Shown here in pieces: positions 7,824 to 16,779 of a stretch of DNA of 64,000 nucleotides (its first letter is position 1; the number at the start of each line of letters is the position of its first letter). A model generated the notes under the pieces. That model worked only from the letters and a program-made list of their open reading frames with translations. It ran no database searches and was not told the origin of the DNA. The translations under genes and the position numbers were made by a program. The stretch covers positions 522,907 through 586,906 of the forward strand of contig NZ_LMQP01000002.1 of NCBI RefSeq assembly GCF_001425405.1, written 5' to 3'. The DNA is from Sphingomonas sp. Leaf412. Its GTDB lineage: Bacteria; Pseudomonadota; Alphaproteobacteria; Sphingomonadales; Sphingomonadaceae.

Positions 7824-8227
7824 CAGCGGGCTCCCGGGGCGAATGCCTCGAGAATGCGACACTCCGCCATGGTGCCTCCAGCGCAGCTGGAGATGACACC
7901 CGCTAGTTCGCGCCGAAGCGCCGTCAGATCGGCGATCTTGCGATCGATCTCCTCCAGGTGACGGTTGGCCAGTGCGTCCACCGTGCCGCAGTCCCGATCG
8001 CGCTGCTCAGCCATGTCGAGCAGCGCGCGCACCTCGTCCAGCGAGAAGCCGAGATCGCGCGTGCGGCGGATGAAGCGAAGCCGCTCCAGATCCTCCGGCC
8101 GATAAGACCGGTAGTTGCCTGCCGTCCGAGCCGGAGGAGCGATCAGTCCCGCGCGCTCGTAATAGCGCACCGTCTCCACCTTGGTGCCGGTCGCCTCAGC
8201 CAGCTTGCCGATCGTCAGTGCATTCAT
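7823..8227 (-). CDS. MerR-family heavy-metal regulator
   Basis: A 134-residue MerR-type activator: MNALTIGKLAEATGTKVETV winged-helix start, RYYERAGLIAPP, a dimerisation coiled coil, and metal-binding candidate cysteines at DCGTVD and in the tail SSCAGGTMAECRILEAF. The CxxxxxxxC tail is close to ZntR/CadR/PbrR-type sensors, so Zn, Cd or Pb is the likely signal. It is divergent from a cation efflux gene at 8296 with a typical MerR operator between them. Its stop overlaps the start of the DUF5677-like gene. Confidence 0.92.
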   Translation of the reverse strand: MNALTIGKLAEATGTKVETVRYYERAGLIAPPARTAGNYRSYRPEDLERLRFIRRTRDLGFSLDEVRALLDMAEQRDRDCGTVDALANRHLEEIDRKIADLTALRRELAGVISSCAGGTMAECRILEAFAPGAR

Positions 8228-8230
8228 CTC

Positions 8231-8261
8231 TTGACCCTGTAGCGGCTACAGGGTCCATATA
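8231..8261 (+). promoter_or_regulatory. MerR-type promoter/operator for the cation efflux gene
   Basis: TTGACC (-35) at 8231-8236, a perfect dyad ACCCTGTAG-CGG-CTACAGGGT at 8234-8254, and a -10 CATATA at 8256-8261, giving a 19-bp spacer. An over-long spacer filled by a dyad is the hallmark of MerR-activated promoters, in which metal-bound regulator untwists the DNA. The promoter faces the transporter at 8296, and the regulator gene is transcribed the other way. Confidence 0.88.
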
Positions 8262-8295
8262 GGACGTCGCACGACGAACACGAAGGGCGACGACC

Positions 8296-8940
8296 ATGGC
8301 CTGCGGCAGCTGCTGCGCATCATCGAACAAGGGGACATCCGCCGATCCCAGATGGAGGCGGGCGCTCTGGATCGCGCTCGGCGTGAACGCCGCCATGTTC
8401 GCCGCCGAGATCGTCGCGGGCGTGGCGGGCGGATCGAAGGCGCTGCAGGCGGACGCGCTCGACTTCCTCGGCGATAGCGCGAACTACGCGATCAGTCTTG
8501 GCGTGGCCGGCATGGCGCTGGCTTGGCGAGCGAGGGCGGCACTGCTCAAGGGCGCGACGCTCGCAATCCTCGGCGTCTACGTCCTGGCAGCGGCACTTTG
8601 GGCGGTCTGGCACGGCGGCACGCCGCAGGCCGGGATCATGGGTGTTGTCGGCGTGATCGCGCTGGTGGCGAACGCCGGTGTCGCGCTGATGCTGTATCGC
8701 TATCGCACCGGCGACGCGAACATGCGCTCCGTCTGGATCTGCTCGCGCAACGACGCGATCGGCAACGTCGCCGTAGTGCTCGCCGCAGCGGGCGTGTTCG
8801 GGACCGGCACCGCCTGGCCCGATCTGATCGTCGCGGGCATCATGGCCCTGCTCGGTATCAGCGGCGGCGTGCAGATCATCATGCAGGCGCGATCCGAGAT
8901 CGTCCCGGATGGGCGGGGTTACACGGTGCCGGCGGAATGA
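8296..8940 (+). CDS. Cation diffusion facilitator-like metal exporter, 214 aa
   Basis: An inner-membrane protein with a Cys-rich N-terminus (MACGSCCASS) and about five to six hydrophobic segments. LQADALDFLGDSANYAISL has the D(x4)D-type metal site of the CDF family, and a later SRNDAIGNVAVVLAAAGV supplies the second half-site. There is no long cytoplasmic C-terminal domain, unlike CzcD at 14961. The MerR operator upstream and the Cys motif suggest export of a thiophilic divalent cation. It overlaps the next gene by ATGA. Confidence 0.85.
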   Translation: MACGSCCASSNKGTSADPRWRRALWIALGVNAAMFAAEIVAGVAGGSKALQADALDFLGDSANYAISLGVAGMALAWRARAALLKGATLAILGVYVLAAALWAVWHGGTPQAGIMGVVGVIALVANAGVALMLYRYRTGDANMRSVWICSRNDAIGNVAVVLAAAGVFGTGTAWPDLIVAGIMALLGISGGVQIIMQARSEIVPDGRGYTVPAE

Positions 8941-9281
8941 TAATAAAAGGCATGCGCAAGCTCGTGCCCTTCCTGGCGTGCCTGATGCTGGTCCTCACGA
9001 CATGGGCCGGCATGGCGCATGCTACCGAAGCAGGCGGCGTCGAGATGAGCAGGACCGAGATGGCCGCCCACGCACCAGGCGACGGCGACGAAGTTCCGGC
9101 CGATGCCGACAAGGGCTATCCGCACCATCACGCGAGCTGCCACGAGCACCATGTGAACACGCCGAACGTCGAGACGACGGCGGCTCCAATCCTCGCGGCG
9201 TCGACCTTGCCGCCAGCTGATTCCAGCCGCGCGCTGAGCGGGCACGACACCGAAGCAGACCTCCGCCCCCCGCAAACCTGA
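8937..9281 (+). CDS. Secreted His-rich protein leading into the czc operon
   Basis: A 114-residue protein with a signal peptide (LVPFLACLMLVLTTWAGMAHA, written here as KLVPFLACLML then VLTTWAGMAHA) and a mature part with a metal-binding-looking HHHASCHEHH cluster. The start is either ATG 8937, overlapping the transporter stop, or ATG 8952, which gives a more usual short signal peptide. Small periplasmic proteins with His clusters often precede czcCBA (CzcI-like). It probably binds Zn/Co/Cd in the periplasm; the exact family is uncertain. Confidence 0.7.
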   Translation: MIIKGMRKLVPFLACLMLVLTTWAGMAHATEAGGVEMSRTEMAAHAPGDGDEVPADADKGYPHHHASCHEHHVNTPNVETTAAPILAASTLPPADSSRALSGHDTEADLRPPQT

Positions 9282-9338
9282 CGCGTCGATTGGGCGCGCG
9301 TGGACGCGCGTCCGGGTCAATAACGTCAGGAGCATCTC

Positions 9339-10601
9339 ATGCATCGCATCATCGCGGCCGTACTGGCCGCAGGCGCCTGCGCATCATCGCTGCAGGCCCA
9401 GACTGTGAGGACCGCCGCCCCGGCGCCGGTCCTCACGCTTGCCGAGGCGCTCGACAGGGCGGGCGCGTCGTCGCCGTTCCAGGACGCGGCAGCGGCCGGC
9501 ATCCGTGCCGCCGAAGCGCAGCGCCGCGTCGCCGGCCTTCGTCCCAACCCGTCGATCGTCGGCGAAGCGGAGAACGTCGCCGGCACCGGCATCTATCAGG
9601 GGCTGCGATCATCGGAGACGACGCTTGGCCTCGCGCTGCCGCTGGAGCTCGGCGGCAAGCGCGGCGCCCGCATCGCCGTCGCCGAGGCGCAGATCGGACG
9701 TGCCGGTCTCCAGGCCGAGATCGCTCGCGCCGACCTGCGGCTGCGGGTGACACAGACCTACAACGCCGCCGCCGCCGCCCAGCGTCGGGTCATCATCGCG
9801 GAGGATCAGGTAGGCATCGCGGCCGAAGTGCTGCGTGCCGCCCGCGTGCGGGTGCGGGCCGGCCGCGCATCGCCGCTCGAGGAGCAGCGCGCGGACGTCG
9901 CTCGCATTTCTGCGGAAGGGGCGTTCGAACGAACGCGACGGTCGGCCGAGGCTGCGTCCGGCAATCTCGCCCGGCTGCTCGGCATGCCGGTGGGACGGCT
10001 CGATCGCAGCTGGTTCGATGCGGTGCCTTCAGCTGGCACGATGCGACCGATGGCGACTTCCGGGACCCTGACGGTCGCAGCGGCGCGCGCCGACCTCGAC
10101 ACGGCGAGCGCGCAGGTGCGTCTGGCACGCAGCCAGCGAGTGCCCGACCTGACGGTCAGCGCCAGCGCGCGGCGGCTGGAGCAGACCAACGACGTCGCCG
10201 CGGTGTTCGGCTTCTCCATCCCCCTCAACGTCTTCAACAACGGGCGCGCGAGCATCGCGGTGGCCGAGGCCCAGCGCGAGCAGTCGGATGCACAGAGGCG
10301 CGCCGCGCTGCTTGACGCCGAGCAGGACGTCGCGACAGCGCAGGCCGATGCCGAGAACGCCGCGACCACGGCGCGCAACGCCGCTGGACCGGCGCTTGCC
10401 GCGGCGACCGAGGCCGCCCGCATCGCCCGCATCGGCTACCGCGAAGGCAAGTTCGGGCAGCTCGATCTGCTCGATGCCGAACGCACGCTGCTCGAAACCC
10501 GCACGGCCGCGATCGACGCGCTGGCCGCCCATCACGACGCGCAGGCGCGCCTGGATCGGCTGACCGCCGCCGCGCCGCTTCCCAAGGACGATCAACGATG
10601 A
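9339..10601 (+). CDS. czcC: CzcC-type outer-membrane channel of a heavy-metal RND efflux system
   Basis: A 420-residue TolC/OEP-family protein with a signal peptide (MHRIIAAVLAAGACASSLQA) and two long helical repeats with the usual internal similarity (LTLAEALDRA..., AEAQRRVAGLRPNPS, GYREGKFGQLDLLDAERTLL). It forms the outer-membrane duct of the CzcCBA pump. A GGAG-type site (CAGGAG) precedes the ATG. Its stop overlaps the start of czcB by ATGA (10598-10601). Confidence 0.93.
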   Translation: MHRIIAAVLAAGACASSLQAQTVRTAAPAPVLTLAEALDRAGASSPFQDAAAAGIRAAEAQRRVAGLRPNPSIVGEAENVAGTGIYQGLRSSETTLGLALPLELGGKRGARIAVAEAQIGRAGLQAEIARADLRLRVTQTYNAAAAAQRRVIIAEDQVGIAAEVLRAARVRVRAGRASPLEEQRADVARISAEGAFERTRRSAEAASGNLARLLGMPVGRLDRSWFDAVPSAGTMRPMATSGTLTVAAARADLDTASAQVRLARSQRVPDLTVSASARRLEQTNDVAAVFGFSIPLNVFNNGRASIAVAEAQREQSDAQRRAALLDAEQDVATAQADAENAATTARNAAGPALAAATEAARIARIGYREGKFGQLDLLDAERTLLETRTAAIDALAAHHDAQARLDRLTAAAPLPKDDQR

Positions 10602-11746
10602 ACCGCATCATGAAGGTCGCCATGCCGGCCATTCTGGCGCTCGCCGTCTCCGGCTGCGGCCGCTCGGCCGAGCCAACGGAGAACGCCGGCGAGGCCGGGG
10701 AGACCAAGGAAGCCGCCACAGGCGATCCGATGACCGCTACGCTCTCCGCGCAGCAGATCGCGGACGCAGGCATCGAAGTCACCCGTCCGACCGTTGGCGG
10801 CGTCGCGGGCGCAATCGAGCTTCCCGCGACCATCGAGGGCGACCCGCAGGGCGTGCAGGTGGTCTCGGCCGCCATCGGGGGCCGCCTCGTCTCGCTAACC
10901 CGCAATCTCGGCCAGCCGGTCCGGCGCGGCGATACGCTCGCCATCATCGAGAGCCGGGAGGCCGCAAGCCTCAACGCCGAGGTGGAAGCGGCGAGCGCCC
11001 GCTCGGCGCTGGCGCAGTCGAACCTCCGACGCGAGCAGCGCCTTTTCGCGGAACGCGTGTCGCCCGAGCAGGACCTCGTCGCCGCCCGCACTGCCGCAAC
11101 CGAGGCGAACATCGCGCTGCGTCTCGCCCGTCAACAGCTGTCGGCCACCGGTGGCGGCGGTGGCGCCCTCAACCGCATCACCGTCCGGTCGCCCATCTCG
11201 GGTCAGGTGATCGCCCGCTCAGCCACGCTCGGTCAACAGATCGCCGCCGACGCCGAGATCTTCCGGGTCGCGAACCTCGCCAATGTGTCGGTGACGATGT
11301 CGGTGGTGCCGGCAGATGCCCGGCGCGTCGCGCCTGGTGCGCGCGTCGAGGTCACGTCGGCAGGACGGCGTCAGGAAGGCCGCGTGACCTTCGTCTCGCC
11401 GATCCTCGACGAGACCACCCGCCTGGTGCCGGTGATCGCCAGCATCGACAACGCAGGCGGCACATGGCGCGTCGGCGAGAATGTCAGCGTGTCGGTGCTG
11501 TTGCCGGCCACCGGCGATCGCAGCATCGCCGTGCCTTCCGCCGCGGTGCAGATGATCGGCGACAAGCCGCATGTCTTCGTCCGAACCCCGTCCGGCTTCA
11601 AAGCCATTCCGGTGACGCTCGGCCGGACCAACGGTGGTTCGGTCAGCGTCACCGCCGGCCTGACCGGCGAGGAGCGCATCGCATCGACCAACTCGTTCAC
11701 GCTCAAGGCCGAACTCGGCAAGGGCGAAGCGAAGGACGAGGACTAG
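10598..11746 (+). CDS. czcB: CzcB-type periplasmic adaptor (membrane fusion protein)
   Basis: A 382-residue lipoprotein-like adaptor: the N-terminus ends in LAVSGCGRS, a lipobox with Cys. It then has the barrel-sandwich halves (GGRLVSLTRNLGQPVRRGDT and later RSPISGQVIARSATLGQQI) around a helical hairpin rich in Ala/Arg/Glu, followed by the beta-barrel and membrane-proximal domains. It links the RND pump with CzcC. It lies between czcC (ATGA overlap) and czcA (3-bp gap). Confidence 0.93.
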   Translation: MNRIMKVAMPAILALAVSGCGRSAEPTENAGEAGETKEAATGDPMTATLSAQQIADAGIEVTRPTVGGVAGAIELPATIEGDPQGVQVVSAAIGGRLVSLTRNLGQPVRRGDTLAIIESREAASLNAEVEAASARSALAQSNLRREQRLFAERVSPEQDLVAARTAATEANIALRLARQQLSATGGGGGALNRITVRSPISGQVIARSATLGQQIAADAEIFRVANLANVSVTMSVVPADARRVAPGARVEVTSAGRRQEGRVTFVSPILDETTRLVPVIASIDNAGGTWRVGENVSVSVLLPATGDRSIAVPSAAVQMIGDKPHVFVRTPSGFKAIPVTLGRTNGGSVSVTAGLTGEERIASTNSFTLKAELGKGEAKDED

Positions 11747-11749
11747 GTC

Positions 11750-14700
11750 ATGCTCGCCCGTATCGTCACCATCGCCGTCGAGAAGCGCTGGCTCGTCCTG
11801 CTGCTGACCGTCGCCGCGGCATTCGCCGGGGTGTTCGCCATCCAGCGGCTGCCGATCGACGCCGTGCCCGACATCACCAACAACCAAGTGCAGATCAACG
11901 TCGTCGCGCCTGCACTATCGCCCGACCAGATCGAGAAGCAGGTCGCCTTCACCGTCGAGACCGCGCTCGCCGGCATTCCCGGCCTCGAACACACCCGCTC
12001 GCTCAGTCGCAACGGTTTCGCCCAGATCACCGCGGTCTTCGATGAGAAGACCGACATCTACTTTGCGAGGTCGCAGGTCGCCGAGCGGCTACGCACGACG
12101 GAGGAGAGCCTGCCCGAAGGCGTGAACCCGGAGATGGGGCCGATTGCCACCGGGCTCGGCGACATTTTCATGTGGACGGTCGAATATCGTGAGCTCGACC
12201 AGGTCAACCATCGCAATGGCGAGCCCGGCCTGCAGAAGGATGGCAGCTACATCACGCCGGAGGGTGACCACCTCGTCGATGCCGCCGACAAGGCGACCTA
12301 CCTACGCACCGTTCAGGACTGGATCGTCACGCCGCAGCTGAAGAGCAGTGCTGGGCTGGCCGGCGTCGACAGTCTGGGCGGCTACACCAAGCAGTATCTG
12401 GTCGTCCCCGACATCCAGCGCATGGCGGCGATGAAGATCACGCTTCAGGATCTCGCCACCGCGCTCGAGCGCAACAACACCAGCGCCGGGGCTGGCGTCG
12501 TCAACCGCAACGGCGAGGGGCTGGCCGTTCGTGCGGATGGTCGCGTGCGCAACGCCGACGAACTGGCGCGGACCGTGATCGCCACACGCGAGAGCGTGCC
12601 CATCCTGCTCAGCCAGATTGGCACCGTCCGCACAGGACAGGCGCTGCGCATGGGATCGGCATCCGAGAACGGGCGCGAGGTCGTCGTCGGCACCGCCGTC
12701 ATGCGGATCGGCGAGAACAGCCGCACCGTATCCACCGGGGTCGGCGAACGGCTAAAGGCAATCGGCCGCGCGCTGCCCGTCGACGTCGTGGTCAAGCCGG
12801 TGCTCAACCGCACCGAGCTGGTCAACTCGACCATCGCCACGGTCGCCCGCAACCTCGCGGAGGGAGCGCTGCTCGTCATCGTCGTGCTGTTCGCGCTACT
12901 CGGCAACTTCCGCGCGGCGCTGATCGCGGCGCTCGTCATTCCGATCACGATGCTGCTGACCAGCGTCGGCATGCTCCGCGCAGGCGTCTCGGCCAATCTG
13001 ATGAGCCTCGGCGCGCTCGACTTTGGGTTGATCGTCGACGGCGCCGTCATCATCGTCGAGAACGCGCTGCGGCGGCTTGGCGACGCGCAGCACGGCCGAG
13101 CCGAGCCGCTGCCGCTCCGGCAACGCCTCGATCTGGTTGCGGCATCGGCCCGTGAGATGATCCGCCCGTCCGTCTACGGTCAGGCGATCATCATCCTTGT
13201 CTACGCACCGTTGCTCACCTTCACCGGTGTGGAGGGCAAGATGTTCGAACCGATGGCGCTGACGGTCATCATCGCGCTCGTCTTCGCCTTCATCCTGTCG
13301 ATGACCTTCGTGCCTGCTACCATCGCCATCTGGCTCAGCCGACCGGTCGACGAGAAGGAGAGCCGGATCATCGGCTGGCTGCGTCGCCGTTACGAGCCGG
13401 GTCTCGGCAAGGCGATGGGGCGGCCGAGCGTCACGCTGGGCGTCGCGATGGGCGCGCTGGCGCTGGCCGGCGTCGGGTTCACGACCCTCGGACAGGAGTT
13501 TCTGCCGCAGCTCGACGAGGGCAACATCCTTGTGCAGGCGGTCCGCATCCCCGGAACCTCGGTCGACCAAAGCCAGGCAATGCAGTTCCAGGTCGAGAAG
13601 ATGCTGGCGCGTCAGCCCGAGGTGCGCTTCGCCTTCTCGCGCACGGGCACGTCTGAGATCGCGTCGGACCCGATGCCGCCGAACGCCACCGACACCTTCG
13701 TCATCCTGAAACCGCGTGCCGAATGGCCCGACCCCGGCCTCGCCAAGGAGGAGCTGGTGGAGCGGATGGAGAAGAGGCTCTCGACGCTGCCCGGCAACGC
13801 CTACGAGATCACCCAGCCGATCCAGATGCGCTTCAACGAACTGATCGCCGGCGTCCGCGGCGACATCGCGGTGAAGGTGTTCGGTGACGACTTCGGCGGC
13901 ATGAATGACGCGGCCGACCGCATCGCCGACATCCTGCGCAAGACGCGTGGTGCGGTCGACGTGCGGGTCGAGCAGACCGAAGGACTGCCGATGCTCGACA
14001 TCCGCCCCAATCGCATGGCGATGTCGCGGATCGGCGTCACCGCCGGTGACGTGCAGGACACCGTCGCGGCCGCAATCGGCGGACGTGAGGCCGGGGTGAT
14101 CTTCGAGGGCGATCGCCGCTTCCCGGTGGTGATCCGCCTGTCCGAAGCATCGCGATCGGACCTGACCGAGGTGGCGCAGGTGCCGGTGCCGACCTCGGTT
14201 GGTGGCTTCGTGCCGCTATCGACGGTCGCCGACATCGCGGTCGTCGACGGCCCGAACCAGATCAGTCGCGAGAACGGCAAGCGCCGCGTCGTCGTACAGG
14301 CGAACGTCCGCGACCGGGACGTGGCGGGTGTGGTGGCTGACGCGCGTGCGGCCATCGATGCGCAGGTGAAGCTGCCGCCGGGGACGTACGTCGAATGGGG
14401 TGGGCAGTTCGAGAATCTGGCCTCCGCCCGCGATCGGCTGCTGCTGGTCGTGCCGGTGTGTTTCGCGGTCATCATGCTGCTGCTCTACGGGGCGCTCGGC
14501 TCGGTGCGCGACGCAGTGATCGTCTTCACAGGCGTGCCGCTGGCGCTCGTCGGTGGCGTGCTGGCGCTGGTCCTCCGGGGAATGCCGTTCTCCGTGTCCG
14601 CCGCCGTCGGCTTCATCGCATTGTCGGGTATCGCAGTGCTCAACGGGCTGGTCATGGTGTCTTCCATCCACGACCTCATGGCGCGCGGCATCGACCGGGT

Positions 14701-14971
14701 GCAGGCCGCCCAATACGGGGCGCTCGCACGCCTGCGGCCCGTCGCGATGACGGCGCTCGTGGCCAGCCTCGGCTTCGTGCCGATGGCGCTCGGCCACGGT
14801 GCGGGCGCGGAAGTGCAGAAGCCGCTGGCGACGGTCGTCATCGGCGGCCTAATCTCGGCGACGCTACTGACCCTGTTCGTCCTGCCGACGCTCTACGCCC
14901 GCTTCGGCGGATGGCGCCCTGCCCACACCGCACCCGAAACTCCATATGAGGAGGCACACCATGGCTCATGA
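11750..14971 (+). CDS. czcA: CzcA-type RND heavy-metal/proton antiporter
   Basis: A 1,073-residue inner-membrane pump with the RND layout: TM1 near MLARIVTIAVEKRW, two large periplasmic loops, and TM4 with LGALDFGLIVDGAVIIVENA, in which the DFGLIVDGAVII Asp residues are the proton relay typical of the heavy-metal HME-RND class. Other landmarks are RLPIDAVPDITNNQVQ and GQEFLPQLDEGNILVQ. The likely substrates are Co/Zn/Cd. The C-terminal 11 bp overlap the start region of czcD, whose Shine-Dalgarno lies inside this gene. Confidence 0.95.
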   Translation: MLARIVTIAVEKRWLVLLLTVAAAFAGVFAIQRLPIDAVPDITNNQVQINVVAPALSPDQIEKQVAFTVETALAGIPGLEHTRSLSRNGFAQITAVFDEKTDIYFARSQVAERLRTTEESLPEGVNPEMGPIATGLGDIFMWTVEYRELDQVNHRNGEPGLQKDGSYITPEGDHLVDAADKATYLRTVQDWIVTPQLKSSAGLAGVDSLGGYTKQYLVVPDIQRMAAMKITLQDLATALERNNTSAGAGVVNRNGEGLAVRADGRVRNADELARTVIATRESVPILLSQIGTVRTGQALRMGSASENGREVVVGTAVMRIGENSRTVSTGVGERLKAIGRALPVDVVVKPVLNRTELVNSTIATVARNLAEGALLVIVVLFALLGNFRAALIAALVIPITMLLTSVGMLRAGVSANLMSLGALDFGLIVDGAVIIVENALRRLGDAQHGRAEPLPLRQRLDLVAASAREMIRPSVYGQAIIILVYAPLLTFTGVEGKMFEPMALTVIIALVFAFILSMTFVPATIAIWLSRPVDEKESRIIGWLRRRYEPGLGKAMGRPSVTLGVAMGALALAGVGFTTLGQEFLPQLDEGNILVQAVRIPGTSVDQSQAMQFQVEKMLARQPEVRFAFSRTGTSEIASDPMPPNATDTFVILKPRAEWPDPGLAKEELVERMEKRLSTLPGNAYEITQPIQMRFNELIAGVRGDIAVKVFGDDFGGMNDAADRIADILRKTRGAVDVRVEQTEGLPMLDIRPNRMAMSRIGVTAGDVQDTVAAAIGGREAGVIFEGDRRFPVVIRLSEASRSDLTEVAQVPVPTSVGGFVPLSTVADIAVVDGPNQISRENGKRRVVVQANVRDRDVAGVVADARAAIDAQVKLPPGTYVEWGGQFENLASARDRLLLVVPVCFAVIMLLLYGALGSVRDAVIVFTGVPLALVGGVLALVLRGMPFSVSAAVGFIALSGIAVLNGLVMVSSIHDLMARGIDRVQAAQYGALARLRPVAMTALVASLGFVPMALGHGAGAEVQKPLATVVIGGLISATLLTLFVLPTLYARFGGWRPAHTAPETPYEEAHHGS

Positions 14972-15878
14972 CGACGGCTCGGCCGGGCACTCGCACGACC
15001 ACACGGCAGGCGCCAACGCCAAGATGCTCGGCTGGGCGCTCGCCTTGACCTCCGCCTATCTGGTGGCGGAGGTGATCGGCGGCATCGTCTTCAACAGCCT
15101 CGCCCTGCTGTCCGACGCCGCCCACATGATGACCGACGTTGCGGCGCTGGTGATCGCGCTGCTGGCGATCCGGCTCGGACGCAAGGCGCCGGACGAGAAG
15201 CGGACGTTCGGCTACCGACGCTTCGAGATCCTTGCCGCCGCCTTCAACGCGGTGCTGCTGTTCGGCATCGCGATCTACGTCTTCGTGGAGGCGATCAGGC
15301 GGTTCACCGAGCCGCAGGAGATCCAGTCCTGGGGCATGATGATCGTCGCGGCGATCGGCCTGGTCGTGAACCTCATATCCATGCGGCTGCTGACCGCCGG
15401 CAAGGACGCGAGCTTCAACGTCAAGGGAGCCTACCTCGAGGTGTGGGCTGACATGATCGGCTCGATCGGCGTCATCGCGGGCGCCGCGGCGATCCGCTTC
15501 ACCGGCTGGACCTGGATCGATCCCGTGGTTGCGGTGGCGATCGGCCTGTGGGTGCTGCCGCGCACGTGGATCCTGCTTCGCGACACCACCAACGTGCTGC
15601 TCGAGGGTGTTCCATCAAGCCTGCGGCTGACCGAGGTCCGTGCGGCCATCGCAGCCGTGCCGGGCGTCGCGGGGCTCCACGACCTCCACGTCTGGTCGAT
15701 GTCGAACGACGACGTCAGCTGCACCGTGCACGTGACGCTGGGACAGGGATGCGATCCGGACCCCGTCCGCCTCGGCGTCGCGGCCATGCTGGACCAGCGC
15801 TTCGACATCTCGCACGTCACCGTGCAGACCGAAGCACCGGGCGAACCATGCGGAGACGGGCACGAGGTCCATGCCTGA
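14961..15878 (+). CDS. czcD: CzcD-type cation diffusion facilitator
   Basis: A 305-residue Zn/Co/Cd exporter of the CDF family, six transmembrane segments plus a cytoplasmic C-terminal domain. The His-rich N-terminus (GHSHDHTAG), the metal-site motif SLALLSDAAHMMTDVAAL (HxxxD) and VKGAYLEVWADMIGSIGV are family signatures. The start is ATG 14961, not the earlier in-frame ATG at 14946, because AGGAGG lies between them at the right spacing. It overlaps czcA, so the pump and the CDF are coupled. Confidence 0.94.
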   Translation: MAHDDGSAGHSHDHTAGANAKMLGWALALTSAYLVAEVIGGIVFNSLALLSDAAHMMTDVAALVIALLAIRLGRKAPDEKRTFGYRRFEILAAAFNAVLLFGIAIYVFVEAIRRFTEPQEIQSWGMMIVAAIGLVVNLISMRLLTAGKDASFNVKGAYLEVWADMIGSIGVIAGAAAIRFTGWTWIDPVVAVAIGLWVLPRTWILLRDTTNVLLEGVPSSLRLTEVRAAIAAVPGVAGLHDLHVWSMSNDDVSCTVHVTLGQGCDPDPVRLGVAAMLDQRFDISHVTVQTEAPGEPCGDGHEVHA

Positions 15879-16104
15879 TGGTGCGCCGCCGGCACGAAGG
15901 CCACCCCGGCGATGGTCGGATGAGGACGACGACGATTTGCGACGGCGCATCGCCGCACGTCAGCAGATCGGCGACATCGCACGGGCCATGAACCGAACCG
16001 TCGACGGGATCCGGGGACGAGCGGCGACGCTTCGTCTGAGACTGCCGGGGCGGAACCGGCCATGGCGGACAAACGGCGGCACCGTCCCCGACGGTCAGGA
16101 CTGA
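15871..16104 (+). CDS. Small SANT/Myb-like helix-turn-helix protein, 77 aa
   Basis: After a Pro/Arg-rich lead, RRWSDEDDDDLRRRIAARQQ is followed by IGDIARAMNRTVDGIRGRAA, the Trp..acidic..helix and second/third helix pattern of SANT/Myb-like domains common in small sphingomonad proteins. It overlaps the end of czcD by eight bases and so is probably the last gene of the czc transcript. DNA binding is likely; the target is unknown. A strong hairpin follows it. Confidence 0.7.
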   Translation: MPDGAPPARRPPRRWSDEDDDDLRRRIAARQQIGDIARAMNRTVDGIRGRAATLRLRLPGRNRPWRTNGGTVPDGQD

Positions 16105-16105
16105 G

Positions 16106-16129
16106 CGGCGGGGGCGCAGGCCCCCGCCG
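16106..16129. terminator. Bidirectional-type hairpin between convergent genes
   Basis: CGGCGGGGGC-GCAG-GCCCCCGCCG, a perfect 10-bp GC stem with a 4-base loop, lies two bases after the SANT-like stop and six before the stop of the Cys-rich gene on the other strand. There is no T-run on either side, so it may act with Rho or simply as an mRNA-end structure. Confidence 0.75.
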
Positions 16130-16135
16130 GCAGCT

Positions 16136-16348
16136 TCACTTGGTCGGCATCTTCATGCCCGACATGTCGTGGCCGGCGTGATTGCCGCCCTTCTTCATGT
16201 CCTTACAACAGTCACCCTTGCCGTCCTTGCAGCAGTCAGCGCCGTCCTTGCAGCACGTCTTGTCGGCACAGCAGTCGGCCGCCGCGAACGCGGTGGCGGG
16301 AACGAGCGCGAGCGCGACAGCCGCGCCGATGAACCTGATCGTCTTCAT
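16136..16348 (-). CDS. Small periplasmic Cys/Lys-rich metal-binding protein
   Basis: A 70-residue protein with a signal peptide (MKTIRFIGAAVALALVPATA, cleavage near AFA-A) and a mature part built of repeated CC(K/A)D units: ADCCADKTCCKDGADCCKDG, then DCCKDMKKGGN and a His/Met tail (HAGHDMSGMKM). It has eight cysteines in four CC pairs within about 27 residues, so binding of soft or borderline metals in the periplasm is the obvious reading. It lies convergent with the czc operon. I do not know a named family for it. Confidence 0.82.
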   Translation of the reverse strand: MKTIRFIGAAVALALVPATAFAAADCCADKTCCKDGADCCKDGKGDCCKDMKKGGNHAGHDMSGMKMPTK

Positions 16349-16391
16349 GTGTGCATTCCTCGAAAAACATAATCTTCAGATAGCCGTTAGA

Positions 16392-16727
16392 TCACGCGGT
16401 TCGCGGAGGAGGTGGTGCGGGACCACCGGTGCGGCCCTCCAGGTCGGGGAGGGAAGAGGCGATCGGAATGCCCGCTGCAAGCACCGGCCGGGTCGCGTCG
16501 CCGATCCGCTGCGGATCGGTCGCCACACATGAACTCGCACACGCGGCGGCTGAAGACTTTCCAGCCGGCTTGTCCGAAGGCTGTTCGCATCCAACCATGG
16601 CATCATGCACGACGGCGGGTGGCGCCGCTGCGTTCGCGGCTGCTTCGCATACCGGGCCGACACGCAGCACGAGCATCATCGCCAGCACTGACAGCGCAAT
16701 GACGCGGGAGATGCGGGCGAAGCTCAT
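16392..16727 (-). CDS. Secreted hypothetical protein, 111 aa
   Basis: It has an N-terminal signal or anchor (RISRVIALSVLAMMLVLRVG), an Ala/Pro-rich body with four cysteines (VCEAA, GCEQP, AACASSC), and a proline-rich end. Small proteins of this look often sit beside copper or zinc efflux genes, but no specific motif identifies it. It lies upstream of the Cys-rich gene on the same strand with a 43-bp gap, so co-expression is possible. Confidence 0.5.
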   Translation of the reverse strand: MSFARISRVIALSVLAMMLVLRVGPVCEAAANAAAPPAVVHDAMVGCEQPSDKPAGKSSAAACASSCVATDPQRIGDATRPVLAAGIPIASSLPDLEGRTGGPAPPPPRTA

Positions 16728-16779
16728 GATACGCGTCTAGGACGAACGGAGGAACTACGCCAGTGCGACACGCCGTTGT

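Noticed and set aside
14946..14960. Earlier ATG for czcD
   Set aside because: The AGGAGG needed for ATG 14961 lies within these bases, and the longer N-terminus (MRRHT) adds nothing family-like.
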